Below are positions 23,837-32,091 of a stretch of DNA of 64,000 nucleotides, piece after piece. The translations under genes were made by a program, and so were the position numbers. This stretch comes from Bacillota bacterium. GTDB taxonomy: Bacteria > Bacillota > Clostridia > Oscillospirales > Acutalibacteraceae. Under the pieces are notes generated by a model that was not told the origin of the DNA, did no database searches, and saw only the letters and a list, made by a program, of their open reading frames with translations. The stretch's first letter is position 1, and the number at the start of each line of letters is the position of its first letter. Location: assembly GCA_021769885.1 (NCBI GenBank), contig JAETSA010000007.1:1-64000 (forward strand), in the 5' to 3' direction.

Positions 23837-24097
23837 AAAAATCCCTCCGTAAAAGCCTTCGAACATAATAATTAAAGAAAAGCAACATAAACCATTGGAA
23901 TCACCTGTTTCTATATTACAGCAAAAATAATTTTTACAAATTCATCATACCAAAAGTACAGTTTTTTGTCTATTAACTTTTCTTACAAAAATTCGTTTAA
24001 ACAGTTGTTAAATATCACGTACATTTCACCCGTAGCAAGTTCTTTTTCCGACAGCGTCTACGGAATTGTACAGCACTCGTGTTGCCTAAAAATTCGA
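23837..24097. other. AT-rich gene-free interval
   Basis: No open frame with family resemblance or ribosome site is seen. The stretch upstream of the GTG at 23836 is AT-rich and should hold the promoter of the two-gene unit. I could not pick one convincing -35/-10 pair. Confidence 0.5.
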
Positions 24098-24135
24098 AAA
24101 CGTCCGCATCACCTTCGTAATGCGGACATTTTATA
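24098..24135 (-). terminator. Terminator of yebC
   Basis: On the minus strand ATGTCCGCAT pairs with ATGCGGACG-type sequence (24101-24109 with 24120-24128), followed by TTTTCGAATTTTT. Confidence 0.75.
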
Positions 24136-24149
24136 GTTGTTATTATATA

Positions 24150-24887
24150 TTATTCGTAATCTTCTTCGTTTTCCCAGTTGTGGTAGACATCCTGAATGTC
24201 ATCGCTTTCGTCAAACATTTCAAGCATTCTGCCCATATTCTGGATATCGTCGGGATTCGTCAGCTTTGTGTAGGTCGAGGGGATATATTCAACCTCCGCC
24301 GAAATGAATTTATAGCCTTTCGCGTCCAAATCATCCCGCACAAGACCCATATCATTCGGCTCGGTGCGAATCTCAAACACATCGCCGTCCGAAAGGAAGT
24401 CGGAAGCACCCGCTTCGAGTGCGTCTTCCATCAACTTGTCTTCGTCGATATCCTCTTTTTCAATGATAATCACGCCCTGACGGCTGAACATAAACGAAAC
24501 ACAGCCCGAAGTACCCATATTGCCGCCGAATTTGTCAAACGCGTGGCGCACATCTGCCGCCGTACGGTTGCGGTTGTCGGTCAGTGCTTCAATAATGACG
24601 GCGATACCCGACGGACCGTAGCCCTCATACACGATATTCTCATAATTATCGCCGTTGCCCTCACCCGCCGCTTTTTTGATGATGCGGTCGATATTGTCAT
24701 TCGGCACATTGTTTGCTTTTGCTTTCGCAATAACATCTTTCAATTTGGAGTTTGCCGCAGGGTCGGGACCGCCCGATTTTACGGCTACCGCAATTTCGCG
24801 CCCGATTTTCGTGAATACCTTTGCACGCGCGTTGTCGGTCTTTTCTTTTTTGCGCTTAATGGTGCTCCATTTAGAATGTCCTGACAT
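24150..24887 (-). CDS. yebC: YebC/PmpR family translation/transcription regulator
   Basis: The 245-residue protein is full length for the YebC/TACO1 family. It opens MSGHSKWSTIKRKKEKTDNARAK, followed by FTKIGREIAVAVKSGG, the central YEGYGPSGIAVIIEALTDNRNRT signature, and a C-terminal domain containing TYTKL. Family members act in the cytoplasm. Older work described them as DNA-binding regulators; more recent work links YebC proteins to helping ribosomes through proline stretches. The ribosome site is AAGGTGA. It is a single-gene unit with its own terminator. The C-terminal tail is unusually acidic (DESDDIQDVYHNWENEEDYE). Confidence 0.95.
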   Translation of the reverse strand: MSGHSKWSTIKRKKEKTDNARAKVFTKIGREIAVAVKSGGPDPAANSKLKDVIAKAKANNVPNDNIDRIIKKAAGEGNGDNYENIVYEGYGPSGIAVIIEALTDNRNRTAADVRHAFDKFGGNMGTSGCVSFMFSRQGVIIIEKEDIDEDKLMEDALEAGASDFLSDGDVFEIRTEPNDMGLVRDDLDAKGYKFISAEVEYIPSTYTKLTNPDDIQNMGRMLEMFDESDDIQDVYHNWENEEDYE

Positions 24888-24962
24888 AGTTTCACCTTCT
24901 TACAAAATTACGCAAAATATTTTACCACAGTCTTTTCGGTTTCGCAAGGTATAAATCAAAGA

Positions 24963-24991
24963 TTGATTGTGCTTTCGCGATATGCTACAAT
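24963..24991 (+). promoter_or_regulatory. Promoter of the two-component system
   Basis: TTGATT at 24963-24968 and TACAAT at 24986-24991 are 17 bp apart, 32 bp before the response regulator start. Confidence 0.7.
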
Positions 24992-25023
24992 ATTATAAGA
25001 TTACATATATTACGAGGTAAACT

Positions 25024-25770
25024 ATGGGGACGGAAATACGGCAGAGTGAAAATGAACGGCTTACACTTTCGGTCGCGGTATGTGACGATGAAGTGCAAGT
25101 GCGCAAGGAGCTTATTGAGCGCAGTACGGATTATTTCGCCCACAAGGATATCGACGGCAGATTTACGGAATTTGCGGACGGCGAAAGCCTGCTTGCATCC
25201 TATGAAAACGGCACGGCGGACTTTCAAATCGTGCTGTTGGATATTAAAATGCAGGATATGAACGGGATTTCGGCGGCAAAAGCGCTGCGCGCTTACAGTG
25301 CGGACGCCTTAATTGTGTTCGTCACCTCGTCGGCGGAATATGTGTTCCGCGGGTATGAGGTCAAGGCGTTTCGATATGTCTTAAAAACCGAAATTTCGCA
25401 CGCATTCCGAAAGATTTTGGAGGAATGCGTTGCGGAGCTGTGCGCGACCGCCCAGACCTATACATTCCGCACAGGCACGCAGGATACTGCCGTGCGCCTT
25501 GCGGATATTTTGTATTTTGAAAGCAATCGGCGACAGATTATCTTGCACACAAAGCAGGGCACGCACACCTATTACGAAAAGCTGGACGCGATTGAAAAAC
25601 AGCTTCGCGGCAAGGATTTCGTCCGCTGTCACCAAAGCTTTCTCGTCAACGCCAAAGAAATCCGTACGGTAAAAGGGGATGCGCTGACGATGTCCAACGG
25701 CGACGCCTTGCCCATCAGCAAAAGCCGCCGAGAAGCCGTTCGCAAAGCCTCACTTTGGGCGATGCGGTGA
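25024..25770 (+). CDS. LytTR-family response regulator (AgrA/ComE-like)
   Basis: A 248-residue cytoplasmic regulator. The receiver domain covers residues 14-130, with the acidic pocket CDDE (Asp21/22), the phosphorylation site Asp73 in LLDIKMQDMNG, and a conserved Lys in YVLKTE. The LytTR DNA-binding domain covers about 145-245 (YFESNRRQIILHT, FVRCHQSFLVNAKEIR). LytTR regulators bind paired 9-12-bp direct repeats one phase apart on the helix. Exactly such a pair occurs at 27106-27138, in front of the downstream membrane operon. The ribosome site is GAGG. The sensor kinase gene follows 18 bp later. No peptide precursor or AgrB processing gene is nearby. Confidence 0.9.
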   Translation: MGTEIRQSENERLTLSVAVCDDEVQVRKELIERSTDYFAHKDIDGRFTEFADGESLLASYENGTADFQIVLLDIKMQDMNGISAAKALRAYSADALIVFVTSSAEYVFRGYEVKAFRYVLKTEISHAFRKILEECVAELCATAQTYTFRTGTQDTAVRLADILYFESNRRQIILHTKQGTHTYYEKLDAIEKQLRGKDFVRCHQSFLVNAKEIRTVKGDALTMSNGDALPISKSRREAVRKASLWAMR

Positions 25771-25788
25771 AAGTGAGGGGAAAACACT

Positions 25789-27102
25789 TTGTTTGAAACG
25801 ATTTTATTTAACGCCGTCAAGGCACTTTCCTCGGGCTTTGAAATGGTGTTTGCGTTCATTTTGCTTTCGCGGTTTTTCGAAAAGAAATATGAAAACCCAT
25901 GGGGTCAGCGTATCGCATTTTTGCTGTCGGCAGGGACGGTCTTTGTGTTACAGGAGGTCGGCTACGCGGGCGAAATCAAGGTGATTGCAGAGATTCTGTG
26001 GATACTTCTCATTTCTTTTGCGCTGTACGACGGCAAAAAGCGTGACCGCGTGGTATTTTTGATTGCATTCTCCATCTTACTGGCACTGTCCGACATTCTG
26101 TCGGCATTCATCCTCTCTTGGGTGCAGGAACGCGCGCCGTTTTTGACAGGCGACAGCTTCTTTTTCCGTCTGTTGAATTTTGAGATGCCGTATCTTATAG
26201 AGCTTGCGGCGGTGTTACTGTTAAGTATGTTCATCCGCCGCCGGTCCGAGCACATCGCCTTTCGCTATTGGATGCTGTTGCTCGCCGTGCCCGCGATTGC
26301 CATCGTCACGCTGACCGTGTTCCAGTTTGCGTTGGAAAGTATCCCTGACAACCGCGAGGTGCACACCTATATCTATATTTCTGCGGCGGGGCTGTTGTTT
26401 ATCACCGTGCTTGTATTCGCCCTGTTTTCCAAGCTGCAAAATCAGTTGACCATATCCCGCGACAACCGCGAAATGAAAATGCAGTTGGAATTACAGAGGC
26501 AGTCCGCTGAAAAAATGGAGAACGCTTATAACCACACGCGCGCCCTGCGGCACGACTTGAAAAATCACCTACGTGCACTCAGCGGAATGCTTCAAAGCGG
26601 CAACACCGATGACGCGCTCGCGTATATGCAAACGATGCAAAGCGATTTGGAGGATGCGACCTATTTTGCCGTCACAGGCAACACCGCTGTGGACGCGATT
26701 CTAAACGAAAAGCTGTTGACCGCACAGCGGCAGGAAACCAATCTGCGGTTTGATGCCGTCACGCTGAAAAATACAAAGGCGAAGCCGATGGATTTATGCA
26801 TCATTTTGAGCAACGCCTTGGATAATGCTCTGGAAGCGTGCCGAAAGCTGTCGGATGTGCAGTCGCGCACGGTATCCTTAAAAATACGGGAGGAAAGTGA
26901 TTTTCTGCTGATTTCCGTACAGAATCCCGTAGCAAAGCCGCCCAAAAAGCTCGGGAACAGCTTTCTTTCCGATAAAAAAGACCGTGAGAACCACGGCATA
27001 GGACTTCGAAGCATCCGCTCCACCGCCGCAAAATACAACGGCGAGGTACTTGCCGAATGTGAAAATAACGTGTTTACATTGTTGGTGCGTTTGTATTTTT
27101 GA
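25789..27102 (+). CDS. GHKL-type sensor histidine kinase (AgrC-like)
   Basis: A 437-residue membrane kinase partner of the LytTR regulator. Six hydrophobic segments occupy residues about 10-210. A coiled linker follows (NREMKMQLELQRQSAEKM). The phospho-acceptor H box is ALRHDLKNHLRAL with His255. The ATP-binding domain has the N box ILSNALDNALEA and the glycine motif ENHGIGLRSIR. The arrangement is that of AgrC-type kinases that sense peptides or membrane stress. The start is the TTG at 25789, supported by AGTGAGGGG eight bases upstream. The gene is followed by a terminator hairpin that overlaps the next operon's promoter. Confidence 0.9.
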   Translation: MFETILFNAVKALSSGFEMVFAFILLSRFFEKKYENPWGQRIAFLLSAGTVFVLQEVGYAGEIKVIAEILWILLISFALYDGKKRDRVVFLIAFSILLALSDILSAFILSWVQERAPFLTGDSFFFRLLNFEMPYLIELAAVLLLSMFIRRRSEHIAFRYWMLLLAVPAIAIVTLTVFQFALESIPDNREVHTYIYISAAGLLFITVLVFALFSKLQNQLTISRDNREMKMQLELQRQSAEKMENAYNHTRALRHDLKNHLRALSGMLQSGNTDDALAYMQTMQSDLEDATYFAVTGNTAVDAILNEKLLTAQRQETNLRFDAVTLKNTKAKPMDLCIILSNALDNALEACRKLSDVQSRTVSLKIREESDFLLISVQNPVAKPPKKLGNSFLSDKKDRENHGIGLRSIRSTAAKYNGEVLAECENNVFTLLVRLYF

Positions 27103-27105
27103 ATC

Positions 27106-27138
27106 CAAAAATGACAAAAATACGGACAAAAATGACAA
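27106..27138 (+). promoter_or_regulatory. Candidate LytTR operator: 12-bp direct repeat, 21-bp period
   Basis: CAAAAATGACAA occurs at 27106-27117 and again at 27127-27138, exactly 21 bp apart. A -10-like TATGCT lies at 27161-27166 with no good -35 box, the layout of AgrA- or ComE-activated promoters. The response regulator at 25024 is the natural candidate to bind it; this is inference. Confidence 0.55.
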
Positions 27139-27154
27139 TTCCCGCACAGATTTT

Positions 27155-27206
27155 AAAAAGTATGCTATGTTAAGGTTAGAAAAACCGACACAGCATACTT
27201 TTTTAT
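27155..27206 (+). terminator. Terminator of the two-component operon
   Basis: AAAAAGTATGCT pairs with AGCATACTTTTTT across a 25-base loop that itself contains GGTT/AACC. The left arm overlaps the presumed -10 of the next operon, so a transcript starting there would not form this hairpin. Confidence 0.65.
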
Positions 27207-27222
27207 TTTAGGGGTGAATGAT

Positions 27223-28239
27223 ATGACAAGAAATACACTTACAAACGGACTGCGCAACGCGATACTCGCCTTTTTGCTGTTGATTCCGTATAACCTGTTG
27301 GCATTCGCTGTGACAATGTATATTAGCGAAGGCGGTGTTACGCCGTGGATTGCCGTTCCCGCCACGATAATCGGGCTCGGCGCACTCTTCCTTGGCGGGC
27401 GGTTCCTTCTGCGGGAGCTTTCCTCGGCTATAGGAACGCTTTTGTCCCTACTTGCTCTGCCGCTTCTCTATATGGGCACAGGGGCACTCCTCTGCGGAGA
27501 GGACTTTTGGTACGGCATCTATCCGTCCTTCTTCTTAAGCAGTGCCTCTATACCGATTTCGGTTTTCTTAAATTGGGATGCCCCATCGGTTTTGCGAATA
27601 CTCAGTTATATATTCGGCGCCCTGCTGCCCTTTGCCGCGCTGTATGTCGGCATACAGTTTCGGCCGATTGAAAAACAGCCGACAGAGGATTCTTCCGCAA
27701 AGGAAAATCTTAAAAACAGCGCAGTCTCCTTTTTCTCCTGGCTGATTGCCGAAGCAATTTGCGGCGCACTGTATTTTGCCGGAATCTATCAGTTGGTAGC
27801 ACAGGGCGGTCCTGTCGAATTGGTTTTCGGTCTGCTTTTCGCGGCGATTTTGTCCGCAATCCCCTACATTGTGCCGCTGATTTTCGGGAGATACTGTAGT
27901 ACGCTGACCAAAAATGCCGCGACCGATGCACTTGCCTGCTGTATTCCATTTTTGCTCCTCGCGGCGGTTCGGTTGTTCGGTTCGCTGTTTGTTTGGGCTG
28001 TCCCGACCGCGCAGAATAACGACGCTTCGATTTTCTTCCGACTTTCGCCGACAACCTTTGGCTTTATCTATTTTATTGTCCCGTTCTTACCCGGTTCAGA
28101 GGTTGTGGGCGGTACAATGCAGTCCGTCATTCCCGATGCGGTTTACGCGATTCTGCCCGTTCTTTTGCCGCCGATCGCCTATATTCTCGGTATGCAAATG
28201 AAACGGAAGCACGAAAAAGGACGTGATGAAAATGCGTGA
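27223..28239 (+). CDS. Membrane protein, two fused four-helix modules
   Basis: I do not recognise a named family. The 338-residue protein has eight or nine hydrophobic segments and reads as two halves (about 1-150 and 162-338) of one module. Each opens with a basic/Asn-containing amphipathic start (TRNTLTNGLRNA; KENLKNSAVSFFSW) and ends in a helix followed by basic residues (FAALYVGIQFRP; PPIAYILGMQMKRK). The same module occurs in the next three genes. The ATG at 27223 is chosen because GGGGTGA lies just upstream. It is the first gene of the operon behind the LytTR-type operator. It could be a bacteriocin-immunity, transporter-like or stress-response membrane protein. Confidence 0.6.
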   Translation: MTRNTLTNGLRNAILAFLLLIPYNLLAFAVTMYISEGGVTPWIAVPATIIGLGALFLGGRFLLRELSSAIGTLLSLLALPLLYMGTGALLCGEDFWYGIYPSFFLSSASIPISVFLNWDAPSVLRILSYIFGALLPFAALYVGIQFRPIEKQPTEDSSAKENLKNSAVSFFSWLIAEAICGALYFAGIYQLVAQGGPVELVFGLLFAAILSAIPYIVPLIFGRYCSTLTKNAATDALACCIPFLLLAAVRLFGSLFVWAVPTAQNNDASIFFRLSPTTFGFIYFIVPFLPGSEVVGGTMQSVIPDAVYAILPVLLPPIAYILGMQMKRKHEKGRDENA

Positions 28240-29182
28240 AAATACAAAAAGATTTTTTAGGAACAGTTTGCTTTCCGTTCTCGGCTTTTTACTTGCGGGG
28301 GCGGTGATGGTGCTTTCTTTCCAATTTGAAGGTGGGGAGCAACACAAACGAATGGTTTCGGGCATCGTCGTCGTTGCCGTTGCGGCAGGACTGATTTTTT
28401 ACGGATACAAAGTCCTAAAACCGCTGAAAAGCGCTTTACAAACGGTGCTTTCGGTCGATGTACTGCCTGTTGGCGTCTTGGTTATCCTTACCGTATTTCT
28501 GACTTTTGTGTTCGAAGCGGATTTTCCCGGAGAGATACTGTTGGTAGCGAGTGCTCCTTTTTTTAATCTGTTCCCCGCAAAATTTGTGTTAGACGACATT
28601 ACCGCAACCTTGATTGTATTCCTTACACCGCTGCTGCTATTTATCTATATGCACATCGGCATGGCGGTACGTAAAGCCTATGAAAATTCAGGAGGAGTTG
28701 AAATGAAGAAAATCAGATCAGCATTCTTGAAAAACAGCCTATTATCCTTGCTCGGCTTTTTAGCGGCGGACGCGTTGGCGGCAATTGTACTGTTTTCTTC
28801 CGTTTTTAACGACTTGCTCGCCTTACAGCTTGCGGCAGGAACGGTCTTGCTTCTGTGCGGCGCGGGCTTATCGTTCCTCGGCTACACATTCGTGCAGCCG
28901 CTCCGAAAAGTGTGGCAGACGGTGCTGTCCATCACCGTAGTGCCCATTCTGATTTTGCTTGCGGCATCAGGGCTTTTGTCTCTACTTTTTCAATCCCAAT
29001 ATCCGTTATTACTGCTTGCCATTCCCGGCAATCTGATTTTTGCACTCATTCCCGAAGAAACAGGTTTTTGGCAAAATGATATTACGCCGCTCATTTGCCT
29101 TTGCCTTATGCCGCTCATTTTGTTTCTGTGCACGGCTGTCGGTGCGGTAATGCGCTCTCGGCTTGAGAAAGGAGAACTGTAA
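28232..29182 (+). CDS. Membrane protein, two modules fused with internal RBS and ATG
   Basis: The 316-residue protein consists of two tandem copies of the four-helix module. Copy one begins MRENTKRFFRNSLLSVLGF. Copy two begins MKKIRSAFLKNSLLSLLGF at about residue 158. Between them the reading frame runs through GGAGGAGTTGAA and an ATG at 28703, a perfect ribosome site and start. The second half may therefore also be made on its own, or an ancestral stop was lost. Shared words are LGFL, PLRK/LKSALQTVLS and the final charged tail after the fourth helix. The start at 28232 matches the paralogue at 29183; an ATG at 28226 is possible. It overlaps the preceding gene by eight bases. Confidence 0.6.
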   Translation: MRENTKRFFRNSLLSVLGFLLAGAVMVLSFQFEGGEQHKRMVSGIVVVAVAAGLIFYGYKVLKPLKSALQTVLSVDVLPVGVLVILTVFLTFVFEADFPGEILLVASAPFFNLFPAKFVLDDITATLIVFLTPLLLFIYMHIGMAVRKAYENSGGVEMKKIRSAFLKNSLLSLLGFLAADALAAIVLFSSVFNDLLALQLAAGTVLLLCGAGLSFLGYTFVQPLRKVWQTVLSITVVPILILLAASGLLSLLFQSQYPLLLLAIPGNLIFALIPEETGFWQNDITPLICLCLMPLILFLCTAVGAVMRSRLEKGEL

Positions 29183-29644
29183 ATGCGTGAAAATACAAAA
29201 ATTTTTTTAAAAAACAGCTTACTTTCCCTTGTCGGCTTTTTGGGCTTCGACAGCATTACGGTGTTGGGAATGCGCTTCGTACCGCACGGTCTCCTTAGCG
29301 CGTGGCTCGCCGCAGGACTGTTCCTGCTGTTGTGTATCGGATTATTATTCTACAGCGGCAAAACATTTGAACCGATGCAGAAAGCTTGGCAGACGGGATT
29401 GTCCGTAACTGTATTGCCGATTATCGTGCTTGCGGCATTCGCCGGCTGTGCGGTGCTTTTTGAAACAGAAATGCTGTTTCTGCCTGTGGTGACACCGGGC
29501 AATCTGCTTTGTATGTCCGTCGGAAATTTATACAGCGGCAGCGGCACAGACCTAATCGCCTGTGCGGTATTTGCCCCGCTTCTGCCGTTCCTATGTATGG
29601 TCGTCGGCGCGGCGGTAAAGCAAAAACGGAGTGATAAAATATGA
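29183..29644 (+). CDS. Membrane protein, single four-helix module
   Basis: The 153-residue protein is a stand-alone copy of the module found twice in the gene before it. It starts MRENTKIFLKNSLLSLVGFLG, nearly the same as the first module of the 28232 protein, and keeps the KAWQTGLSVTVLP motif and the PLLPFLCMVVGAAVKQK ending. Hydrophobic segments lie near 10-30, 40-60, 75-95 and 120-145. The ATG directly follows the stop of the previous gene, with AAAGGAG as ribosome site. DNA similarity around both starts indicates a recent tandem duplication. Function unknown; expressed with its neighbours. Confidence 0.6.
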   Translation: MRENTKIFLKNSLLSLVGFLGFDSITVLGMRFVPHGLLSAWLAAGLFLLLCIGLLFYSGKTFEPMQKAWQTGLSVTVLPIIVLAAFAGCAVLFETEMLFLPVVTPGNLLCMSVGNLYSGSGTDLIACAVFAPLLPFLCMVVGAAVKQKRSDKI

Positions 29645-30162
29645 ACAAAATAAATCAAACAAGTAAACAAAAAGTACTTTACAACATCTGTGTAATTTTA
29701 TGTATACAGGTCTGCTTATCCGTGCTTTCGGCGGCAATGGAATTTGTTTTGTGGGACGGCTTACTGAAAAACGGTGACTGCGGTGTCGGCTTTCTTGCGC
29801 TGGGCGTCGTATTTCTTTCCATACCTGCTGTGCCGATTGTACTTTGCCTGACTGCACGTAAATACTGCGTATATCCCGACGGCATACGGTACACATTGCT
29901 GAGCGCACTGCCCGTACCGCTCCTCATTTTTCTTGTCGGCTGCTGTTTTACTGAGTCGCACAACTTCCGATGGCAGGAAGCGCACTATTTTTTGAATCCT
30001 TTGGTGCACAGCAGCGAATACATTGTAGAAATGTTCTCCTATTCCGCAGAAATATCCGTAAAATCCCTCGCAAAGCCTGCCCTATGCTTGGCACAGCTTA
30101 CAGAAGTCGCTATGCTGGTGCTCGGAATGTGGTTTGGGAAAAGGGAATCCCTTCGACGATAG
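29641..30162 (+). CDS. Membrane protein, divergent four-helix module
   Basis: The 173-residue protein overlaps the preceding gene by four bases (ATGA). It keeps the outline of the module: a basic start (MNKINQTSKQKVLYN), four hydrophobic segments, and a final helix followed by charged residues (LVLGMWFGKRESLRR). It differs in having several cysteines and a longer loop (ESHNFRWQEAHYFLNPLVHSSEYIVEMF). It is the last gene of the operon; the next gene is on the other strand. Whether it is a true homologue of the other modules needs a profile comparison; by eye the resemblance is in length and layout more than in residues. Confidence 0.5.
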   Translation: MNKINQTSKQKVLYNICVILCIQVCLSVLSAAMEFVLWDGLLKNGDCGVGFLALGVVFLSIPAVPIVLCLTARKYCVYPDGIRYTLLSALPVPLLIFLVGCCFTESHNFRWQEAHYFLNPLVHSSEYIVEMFSYSAEISVKSLAKPALCLAQLTEVAMLVLGMWFGKRESLRR

Positions 30163-30191
30163 CGGCTGTGCCGTTCCCCTGCCCTGCGTTT

Positions 30192-31493
30192 TTACTCCAC
30201 CGTACCGAAGCACAAGGGCTGTAGGGCAGGCTTCTCTTTCGAAAAGGTCAGAGCTTCTAAAAAGCGGGTTTTTCCCGCCTGCAATTTTTCTTTGCCGCTT
30301 GCGTATAAAACCGCGAGCGGCTCGTCTTTTTGCACGAAATCGCCCGTCTTTTTTTGCAGGACAATACCTGCCGCATAATCAATGGCATCGGTCTTTTTCG
30401 CACGTCCTGCGCCGAGAAGCGAGGCGCTTTCCCCGATTTTCTGCGTGTGCATACGGGCAATGTACCCCGTCTGCGGTGCGCAAAGCTCCATCTGCATTTG
30501 GGCAGGCAAAAAGCAGTCTGCACATTCCAATACGCGAGCATCGCCGCCCTGCGCGGCAACCATCTCCTGCAATTTCTGAAATGCCGTGCCGTTGTCGAGC
30601 AGTTCTCGGGCGGTACGGTACGCTGTATCGTACGGCTTTTGCTGACTCATCGCAATCAAATGTGCGCTCAAAATCAGCGAAATCTCGCGCAAGTCGGCAC
30701 TGCCGCCGCCTCTCAATACCGCGCACGCCTCAAAAACCTCTAAAGCATTGCCGATATGCGTGCCGAGCGGCACATCCATATTCGTAAGCACCGCCGCCGT
30801 ATGCCGTCCGCAGGCTTTGCCAATCTCGACCATTTGCTCGGCAAGCGCACGCGCGCCGTCAATACTTTGCATAAACGCGCCACTGCCGCATTTCACATCC
30901 AGCACGATATTTTGTGCACCTGCGGCAAGCTTTTTGCTCATAATGCTCGAAGCAATCAGCGGAATGCTGTTCACTGTGGCGGTCACGTCGCGCAGTGCAT
31001 AGATTTTTTTGTCGGCGGGGGCGAGCTCGCCCGTCTGCCCGGTTACCGCCAATCCGATTTTGTTGATCTGCGCTTTAAATTCCGCTTCGGAAAGTGCTGT
31101 GCGAAATCCCGGAATGCTCTCCAATTTATCCACTGTGCCGCCTGTGTGCCCCAAACCGCGTCCGCTCATTTTGGCAATTTTCAGCCCCGCTGCGGCACAA
31201 ATCGGCGCAACCAGCAAGGTCGTTTTATCGCCCACCCCGCCTGTGGAATGCTTGTCGGCAGTCACGCCGCAAATGTCTGACAAATCCAAAGTATCGCCCG
31301 AGTGCGCCATACAGTCGGTAAGGTCGGCGGTTTCCTCTGCGGTCATTCCGACAAAGCAAATCGCCATCAGCAGAGCGGACGCCTGATAATCGGGAATCTC
31401 CCCGCGTGTAAAGCCGTTCACGAAAAATCGGATTTCTTCCTCTTGCAGCGGTTCACCCCGCTTCTTTTTTTCAATTAAGTCTGTCATTCGCAT
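30192..31493 (-). CDS. pdp: Pyrimidine-nucleoside (thymidine) phosphorylase
   Basis: Cleaves thymidine, deoxyuridine or uridine with phosphate to base and (deoxy)ribose 1-phosphate in the cytoplasm, as part of nucleoside salvage. The 433-residue protein has the family signature SGRGLGHTGGTVDKLESIPG, the phosphate-binding KHSTGGVGDKTTL, and SKKLAAGAQNIVLDVKCGSGAFM. The length matches Firmicutes Pdp rather than a specialised DeoA, but the names overlap. The C-terminal domain ends YASGKEKLQAGKTRFLEALTF. It is a single gene with its own promoter (31527-31555). Confidence 0.93.
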   Translation of the reverse strand: MRMTDLIEKKKRGEPLQEEEIRFFVNGFTRGEIPDYQASALLMAICFVGMTAEETADLTDCMAHSGDTLDLSDICGVTADKHSTGGVGDKTTLLVAPICAAAGLKIAKMSGRGLGHTGGTVDKLESIPGFRTALSEAEFKAQINKIGLAVTGQTGELAPADKKIYALRDVTATVNSIPLIASSIMSKKLAAGAQNIVLDVKCGSGAFMQSIDGARALAEQMVEIGKACGRHTAAVLTNMDVPLGTHIGNALEVFEACAVLRGGGSADLREISLILSAHLIAMSQQKPYDTAYRTARELLDNGTAFQKLQEMVAAQGGDARVLECADCFLPAQMQMELCAPQTGYIARMHTQKIGESASLLGAGRAKKTDAIDYAAGIVLQKKTGDFVQKDEPLAVLYASGKEKLQAGKTRFLEALTFSKEKPALQPLCFGTVE

Positions 31494-31526
31494 GGTGACG
31501 CCCTCTTTTCTGATTTTCTAACTATC

Positions 31527-31555
31527 ATAGTAGCTGTTTTTCGCGGGTTCGTCAA
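31527..31555 (-). promoter_or_regulatory. Promoter of pdp
   Basis: On the minus strand TTGACG and TACTAT are 17 bp apart, and the -10 is part of TACTATGATAG. The start of transcription would be about 25 bp ahead of the ATG. Confidence 0.65.
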
Positions 31556-31654
31556 GAAAATCTGCAAAATCTTATTGTATTCCTACTAAAATTGTATTAT
31601 TATAATGCGAGTGGATAATTCTATACTGTCATTCTGAATTTCGAGGTCATAGAT

Positions 31655-32089
31655 ATGAAAATTTCGACGAAGGGACGTTACGCACTGCGGCTGATGCTGG
31701 ATTTGGCAATGCACACCGAGGGCGGCTGTGTTTCCATCAAATCCATTGCACAGCGGCAGGGCATTTCCGAAAAATATCTTGAGCAAATCATCAAAATGCT
31801 GTCTGCGGCGGGACTTGTGGCAAGCACGCGCGGCAAGCAAGGCGGCTATCGGCTTACCAAAACGCCCGAGGAATACACCGTCGGGGAGATTTTGCGCGTC
31901 ACGGAAGGCAGTTTAGCCCCTGTTTCGTGTCTCGATGAAGAGCACCGCTGTGAGAACTGTGACGACTGCGTAACGATTGAAATTTGGCAGAACGTGCTGG
32001 ATGCCATCAACGAGGTTGTGGACAGCATCACACTTTCTTATCTTGTGGAAAAGCAAAAAACAAAAAAGACCTGCTGTAATAAGGGATAA
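31655..32089 (+). CDS. Rrf2-family transcriptional regulator
   Basis: A 144-residue winged-helix regulator of the Rrf2/IscR/CymR family. It starts MKISTKGRYALRLMLDLA and carries the HTH region ISEKYLEQIIKMLSAAGLV, then STRGKQGGYRL. A cysteine set at 92, 99, 102 and 105 could hold a [2Fe-2S] cluster, as in IscR. In Clostridia such genes often control cysteine desulfurase and Fe-S assembly genes, and iscS-iscU lie 3.4 kb downstream with palindromes on their promoter. The gene is immediately followed (2 bp) by the methionine synthase activation gene, so it may instead, or also, sense sulfur/methionine status. Confidence 0.88.
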   Translation: MKISTKGRYALRLMLDLAMHTEGGCVSIKSIAQRQGISEKYLEQIIKMLSAAGLVASTRGKQGGYRLTKTPEEYTVGEILRVTEGSLAPVSCLDEEHRCENCDDCVTIEIWQNVLDAINEVVDSITLSYLVEKQKTKKTCCNKG

Positions 32090-32091
32090 TT

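Noticed and set aside
27103-27222. A hidden AgrD-like signal peptide gene near the AgrCA-like kinase and regulator
   Set aside because: The interval is filled by the direct repeats, the -10 and the terminator. No short frame with a ribosome site and a cysteine-containing peptide was found, and no agrB gene is present.
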